Source: Aquimonas sp002352135
Lineage (GTDB): Bacteria > Pseudomonadota > Gammaproteobacteria > Xanthomonadales > Xanthomonadaceae
Direction of reading: 5' to 3'
NCBI GenBank assembly: GCA_035440755.1
Contig: DAORND010000005.1
Span: 19,414 to 83,413 of the forward strand
Length of the DNA stretch: 64,000 nucleotides
Below the pieces are notes generated by a model, which was not told the DNA's origin, ran no database searches, and worked only from the letters and a program-made list of their open reading frames with translations. Of this stretch, positions 60,921-64,000 are shown in pieces. Both the position numbers and the translations under genes were made by a program. Position 1 is the first letter of the stretch. Every line of letters starts with the position of its first letter.

Positions 60921-62498
60921 TCAGACGGCCTGAGTCGGGGCCGCGTGGCGGATCAGGTGATCGAAGGCGCTGAGTGAGGCTTTGGCGCCTTCGCCCATGG
61001 CGATGATGATCTGCTTGTAAGGCACGGTGGTCGCGTCACCCGCGGCAAAGACGCCGGGCACCGAGGTTTCGCAGCGGTCGTTGATTACGATCTCGCCACG
61101 TGGCGACAACTCGAGCGAGCCCTTCAGCCATTCGGTGTTTGGCAACAGGCCGATCTGCACAAAGATGCCTTCCAGTTCCACGGTGTGAACGCTGTCGTCA
61201 GTGCGATCCTTGTAGACCAATCCGGTGACGCGTTGTCCATCGCCCTGAACCTCGCTGCTCAAGGCACTGACAATGATGGTGACATTCGGCAGACTGCGGA
61301 GCTTGCGTTGCAACACTTCATCGGCGCGCAGCTTGCTGTCGAACTCGATCAGGGTGACATGGCTGACGATACCGGCCAGATCAATGGCGGCTTCCACGCC
61401 CGAGTTGCCGCCGCCAATCACCGCGACGCGTTTGCCCTTGAACAGCGGGCCGTCACAGTGCGGGCAGTAGGCGACACCTTTGTTGCGGTATTCGTTTTCG
61501 CCGGGCACGTTCATCTGCCGCCAGCGCGCGCCGGTGGACACGATCACCGTTCTCGCCTTCAGACTGGCGCCATTGGCCAGTTGGACTTCGGTGTAGCCGT
61601 GTGCAGTGTCGGTGGCGGGAATGAGCTTCTCTGCGCGTTGCAGATTCATCACCTCGACGTCGTAGTCCTTGACGTGCTGCTCCAGCGCAGTGGCCAGCTT
61701 CGGACCCTCGGTTTCGCGAACCGAAATGAAGTTCTCGATGCTTAACGTGTCCAGCACCTGGCCGCCAAAGCGCTCGGCGACAACGCCGGTGCGAATACCT
61801 TTGCGGGCGGCGTAAATGGCGGCAGCGGAACCGGCAGGACCACCACCAACAACCAGCACGTCAAACGCGGGTTTGCCCGAGAGTTGGCTGGCTTCACGAG
61901 CTGCGGCGCCGGTGTCGAGCTTGGCGACGATTCCTTCCAGGCTCATGCGCCCGGAGGCAAATACCTCGCCATTCAGATAGACCATCGGCACAGCCATGAC
62001 TTGGCGTTGCTCGACTTCCGCTTGGTACAGCGCGCCATCAATGGCAACGTGACGGATGCGTGGATTCAGCACACTCATCAGGTTGAGCGCCTGCACGACA
62101 TCCGGGCAGTTGTGACAGGACAGAGAGAAATACGTCTCGAACTGATATTCGCCGTCGAGCTGCTGGATCTGTTCGATCAGCGCTTGCTCGGCCTTGGGCG
62201 GGTGGCCGCCGACCTGCAGCAGCGCCAGTACCAGCGAGGTGAACTCGTGACCAAGCGGAATGCCGGCGAACTGAACGGCGATATCCGTGCCGGATCGGCG
62301 AATCTCGAACGATGGCTTGCGCGCATCTATGCCATCACTGCGCAGGCTGATCTTGTCGGACATACCCGCGATGTCGGCGAGCACTTCGATGAGTTCCTTC
62401 GCGCTGTCGCTGGCGTCGACACTGGCAATCAGCTCGACAGGCAAGGTGATTCGCTCGAGATAGGTCTTCAACTGGGATTTGAGGGCGGCGTCCAACAT
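60921..62498 (-). CDS. ahpF: Alkyl hydroperoxide reductase subunit F
   Basis: AhpF passes electrons from NADH through FAD and two disulfides to AhpC. The 525-residue protein has an N-terminal double-thioredoxin domain with SCHNC (Cys128, Cys131), an FAD site VVGGGPAGSAAAIYAARKG at about 216-234, the redox pair CPHC (Cys345, Cys348) in GVAYCPHCDGP, and the NADH site AVIGGGNSGVEAA. GGAGAA precedes the ATG at 62498. AhpC lies 160 bases upstream on the same strand, with a strong hairpin between, so expression is likely graded. Confidence 0.97.
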   Translation of the reverse strand: MLDAALKSQLKTYLERITLPVELIASVDASDSAKELIEVLADIAGMSDKISLRSDGIDARKPSFEIRRSGTDIAVQFAGIPLGHEFTSLVLALLQVGGHPPKAEQALIEQIQQLDGEYQFETYFSLSCHNCPDVVQALNLMSVLNPRIRHVAIDGALYQAEVEQRQVMAVPMVYLNGEVFASGRMSLEGIVAKLDTGAAAREASQLSGKPAFDVLVVGGGPAGSAAAIYAARKGIRTGVVAERFGGQVLDTLSIENFISVRETEGPKLATALEQHVKDYDVEVMNLQRAEKLIPATDTAHGYTEVQLANGASLKARTVIVSTGARWRQMNVPGENEYRNKGVAYCPHCDGPLFKGKRVAVIGGGNSGVEAAIDLAGIVSHVTLIEFDSKLRADEVLQRKLRSLPNVTIIVSALSSEVQGDGQRVTGLVYKDRTDDSVHTVELEGIFVQIGLLPNTEWLKGSLELSPRGEIVINDRCETSVPGVFAAGDATTVPYKQIIIAMGEGAKASLSAFDHLIRHAAPTQAV

Positions 62499-62614
62499 GA
62501 CGGTTCTCCAAGGCGGAAGGCGTGCTTAGCGAGCGCCTGCGCGGTGGCAGACGGCAAGCGATCAATGGGGGAGGAGAGAACGGGGCTGTGTTTGCGCCGA
62601 CACAGTTCGGGAAA

Positions 62615-62641
62615 CTCCGCGCGGCGTGGTGCCGCGCGGAG
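62615..62641 (-). terminator. Strong hairpin between ahpC and ahpF
   Basis: A perfect 11-base stem, CTCCGCGCGGC at 62615-62625 with GCCGCGCGGAG at 62631-62641, has a GTGGT loop and lies 17 bases after the ahpC stop. It is followed on the minus strand by a short TTTCCC run. It probably terminates most ahpC transcripts and stabilises the message end. Confidence 0.65.
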
Positions 62642-62658
62642 CGTGTGACGGGCGAAAC

Positions 62659-63234
62659 TCAGATCTTGCCGACCAGATCCAGCGAGGGAGCCAGAGTCTT
62701 GGCGCCTTCCTTCCACTTGGCAGGGCAGACCTGACCCGGATTGGCGGCGGTGAACTGGGCGGCCTTCAGCTTGCGCAGGGTTTCGGAAACATCGCGCGCA
62801 ATTTCATTGCTGTGGATCTCCAGCGTCTTGATCACGCCTTCGGGGTTGATGACGAAGGTGCCGCGCAGTGCCAGACCTTCTTCCGCGATATGCACGCCGA
62901 ACGCGTTGCTCAGGGTGTGGGTCGGGTCACCGACCAGGGGGAACTTTGCCTTGCCGACAGCAGGGGAAGTCTCGTGCCAAACCTTGTGCGAGAAATGCGT
63001 ATCGGTGGTGACGATGTAGACCTCGGCGCCGGCAGCCTGGAAGGCGGCATAGTTGTCGGCAGCGTCTTCGATTTCGGTCGGGCAGTTGAAAGTGAATGCG
63101 GCCGGCATGAAGATCAGCACGGACCACTTGCCATGCAGGCTCTTCTCGGTCACTTCGATGAACTCGCCTTTGCCATCGCGATTGACGAAGGCAGTGGTCT
63201 TGAACGGCTGCACGGGGGTGTTGATCAACGACAT
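62659..63234 (-). CDS. ahpC: Alkyl hydroperoxide reductase subunit C (peroxiredoxin)
   Basis: AhpC reduces hydrogen peroxide, organic peroxides and peroxynitrite. The 191-residue 2-Cys peroxiredoxin has the peroxidatic Cys51 in FMPAAFTFNCPTE, a form typical of Xanthomonas AhpC in which FVCPTE is FNCPTE, and the resolving Cys170 in GQVCPAKW. ATG 63232-63234 has AGGAG seven bases upstream. Upstream are a candidate promoter and an OxyR site, so peroxide should induce it. Confidence 0.97.
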   Translation of the reverse strand: MSLINTPVQPFKTTAFVNRDGKGEFIEVTEKSLHGKWSVLIFMPAAFTFNCPTEIEDAADNYAAFQAAGAEVYIVTTDTHFSHKVWHETSPAVGKAKFPLVGDPTHTLSNAFGVHIAEEGLALRGTFVINPEGVIKTLEIHSNEIARDVSETLRKLKAAQFTAANPGQVCPAKWKEGAKTLAPSLDLVGKI

Positions 63235-63280
63235 GGTCGAAACTCCTGAGGTTTGCTTGGGTGGGTGAGACAGTGCGCAC

Positions 63281-63309
63281 AGCCTAAGACGAACGTGAAG
63301 GCTGAGCAA
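63281..63309 (-). promoter_or_regulatory. Candidate ahpC promoter
   Basis: TTGCTC (63309 to 63304) and TAGGCT (63286 to 63281) on the minus strand are separated by exactly 17 bases. The -35 touches the OxyR site, the usual arrangement for OxyR activation. The -10 is poor (three of six), as expected of an activated promoter. Confidence 0.55.
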
Positions 63310-63346
63310 ATTGATTGATGGGATTGTTTTAATAGTCCATGGCTAT
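63310..63346 (-). promoter_or_regulatory. OxyR binding site
   Basis: The four tetrad positions of the OxyR consensus are present with the right seven-base spacing: ATTG, GGAT, ATAG and CTAT at 63310, 63321, 63332 and 63343. ATAG-N7-CTAT is perfect and 13 of 16 positions agree overall. It sits directly upstream of the -35 of ahpC and could also serve the divergent dusA gene. Confidence 0.75.
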
Positions 63347-63440
63347 CGATTTGACGACCCGCAAGGGTTCCGTCGCAGTCTAGTCAGTGACCCGTGATGC
63401 CACTGTTATGCTTTCCCGTCTGTTCTTCCCAGGTTGCTTC

Positions 63441-64000
63441 ATGTCTGACCGCAATGCCTACGCGGCCTCGCTCCGTTTGTCCGTGGCACCCATGATGGAT
63501 TGGACGGACCGCCATTGCCGCGTCTTCCATCGCCTGCTGGCACCGCATGCCCGTCTGTATACGGAGATGGTGCATGCACAGGCCGTGCGCTTGGGGGATC
63601 GCGAACGGTTGTTGGGGTTTTCCCCGCAGGAGCATCCCTTGGCCCTGCAACTGGGGGGCAGCGAGCCTGCGGTCCTCGCTGAGGCGGCACGGATTGGTGA
63701 GCAGTGGGGCTATGACGAAATCAATCTCAACGTGGGTTGCCCATCGGATCGCGTTCAGGCGGGGCGCTTCGGTGCCTGTCTGATGCGCGAGCCAGATCTG
63801 GTGGCGGATTGCGTGGCCGCGATGGGGGATGGGGTGCAGGTGCCGGTAACGGTGAAATGCCGTATCGGGGTGGATGACCAGGATGAAGAGTCCACACTCG
63901 ACCGCTTCATCGAACGCGTCGCCGCCGCCGGATGCACCACCTTCATCGTGCACGCCCGCAAAGCCTGGCTGCAGGGCTTGAGCCCTAAGGAAAATCGTGA
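63441..64000 (+). CDS. dusA: tRNA-dihydrouridine synthase DusA, N-terminal part
   Basis: DusA reduces U20/U20a in tRNA to dihydrouridine with FMN and NADPH. The 186 codons visible start MSDRNAYAASLRLSVAPMMD and show SVAPMMDWTDRHCRVFHRLL at about 14-33, LYTEMVHAQAVRLGD, LQLGGSEP, EINLNVGCPSDRVQAGRFGACL (catalytic Cys in the last) and VTVKCRIGVDDQDEE with the DusA-type spacing. The C-terminal helical domain is beyond the right edge. An AGG lies ten bases before the ATG. It is divergent from ahpC. Confidence 0.95.
   Translation, partial: MSDRNAYAASLRLSVAPMMDWTDRHCRVFHRLLAPHARLYTEMVHAQAVRLGDRERLLGFSPQEHPLALQLGGSEPAVLAEAARIGEQWGYDEINLNVGCPSDRVQAGRFGACLMREPDLVADCVAAMGDGVQVPVTVKCRIGVDDQDEESTLDRFIERVAAAGCTTFIVHARKAWLQGLSPKENR

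Noticed and set aside
1..64000. tRNA, rRNA, CRISPR arrays, insertion sequences, prophage
   Set aside because: I looked for cloverleaf tails, regular spaced repeats and transposase or integrase motifs and saw none; short RNAs could still be missed by eye.

Overview
The window is 64 kb of GC-rich chromosome from a gammaproteobacterium, most likely of the Xanthomonadales/Lysobacterales (Rhodanobacteraceae-like). The evidence is: a zwf-pgl-edd-eda Entner-Doudoroff operon beside a GntR regulator, a paired UbiH-type hydroxylase locus, AhpC and AhpF of the Xanthomonas type, intergenic stem-loop repeats of the kind common in that group, and secreted proteins ending in a short IF(A/x)(N/D)GFE tail. 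Almost everything is ordinary chromosomal coding sequence; I see no phage, transposase, CRISPR array, tRNA or rRNA. Two runs of exactly 100 N (39619-39718 and 52914-53013) are assembly gaps that cut genes.

Layout. 1-5556 (minus): the start of dxs, a pseudo-receiver protein, an HNH nuclease, a GNAT acetyltransferase, a long acyl-CoA dehydrogenase and a small lipoprotein. 5631-9395: lpxH and periplasmic cyclophilin (minus), then gltX and a secreted jelly-roll-like protein (plus). 9433-14186 is a zinc locus: zur, a secreted aspartoacylase-like zinc hydrolase, a His-rich ZnuD-like TonB receptor and a MerC-domain protein with candidate Zur boxes. 14273-18262: bTHX, then five tightly packed minus-strand genes (DUF6580 membrane protein, PduO cobalamin adenosyltransferase, histone-deacetylase-like protein, AmgK, MurU). 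18357-20829: two ubiquinone hydroxylases. 20995-23967: a large PAS/CZB chemoreceptor whose natural 5' end carries an in-frame TAG.

24004-36005: corC with a DUF4105 (Lnb-type) protein in the place often taken by lnt, a secreted M14 carboxypeptidase, a CbiM-like permease, two tandem POT peptide transporters, an MgtC/DUF4010 protein, RidA and a secreted beta-helix protein. 36094-37992: an acr3-arsC-arsR arsenic operon with its operator. 38064-40889: repeats, two FtsX-type permeases interrupted by gap 1, and more repeats. 40890-47088: rarD, yedA, prc, sugE/gdx, an e(P4)-like acid phosphatase and pyrF. 47095-52603: the Entner-Doudoroff operon and its divergent GntR regulator, with duplicated 11-bp-phased operator half-sites on both sides. 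52624-64000: cupin and mscL fragments around gap 2, a DUF4153 membrane protein, a CotH/lamin-tail secreted protein, an NrtR-like regulator, an LTA-synthase-family protein, ahpF, ahpC with a strong OxyR site, and the start of dusA.

How the parts work together: the zinc genes probably form one Zur regulon, the glucose-6-phosphate-to-pyruvate route is complete in one operon, amgK-murU provide anhydro-MurNAc recycling, and ahpC/ahpF give peroxide defence under OxyR. The observations most worth following are the amber codon in the chemoreceptor, the shared C-terminal GFE tail on three unrelated secreted proteins, the Lnb-type protein behind corC, the DUF6580/PduO pairing, and the GntR operator geometry.
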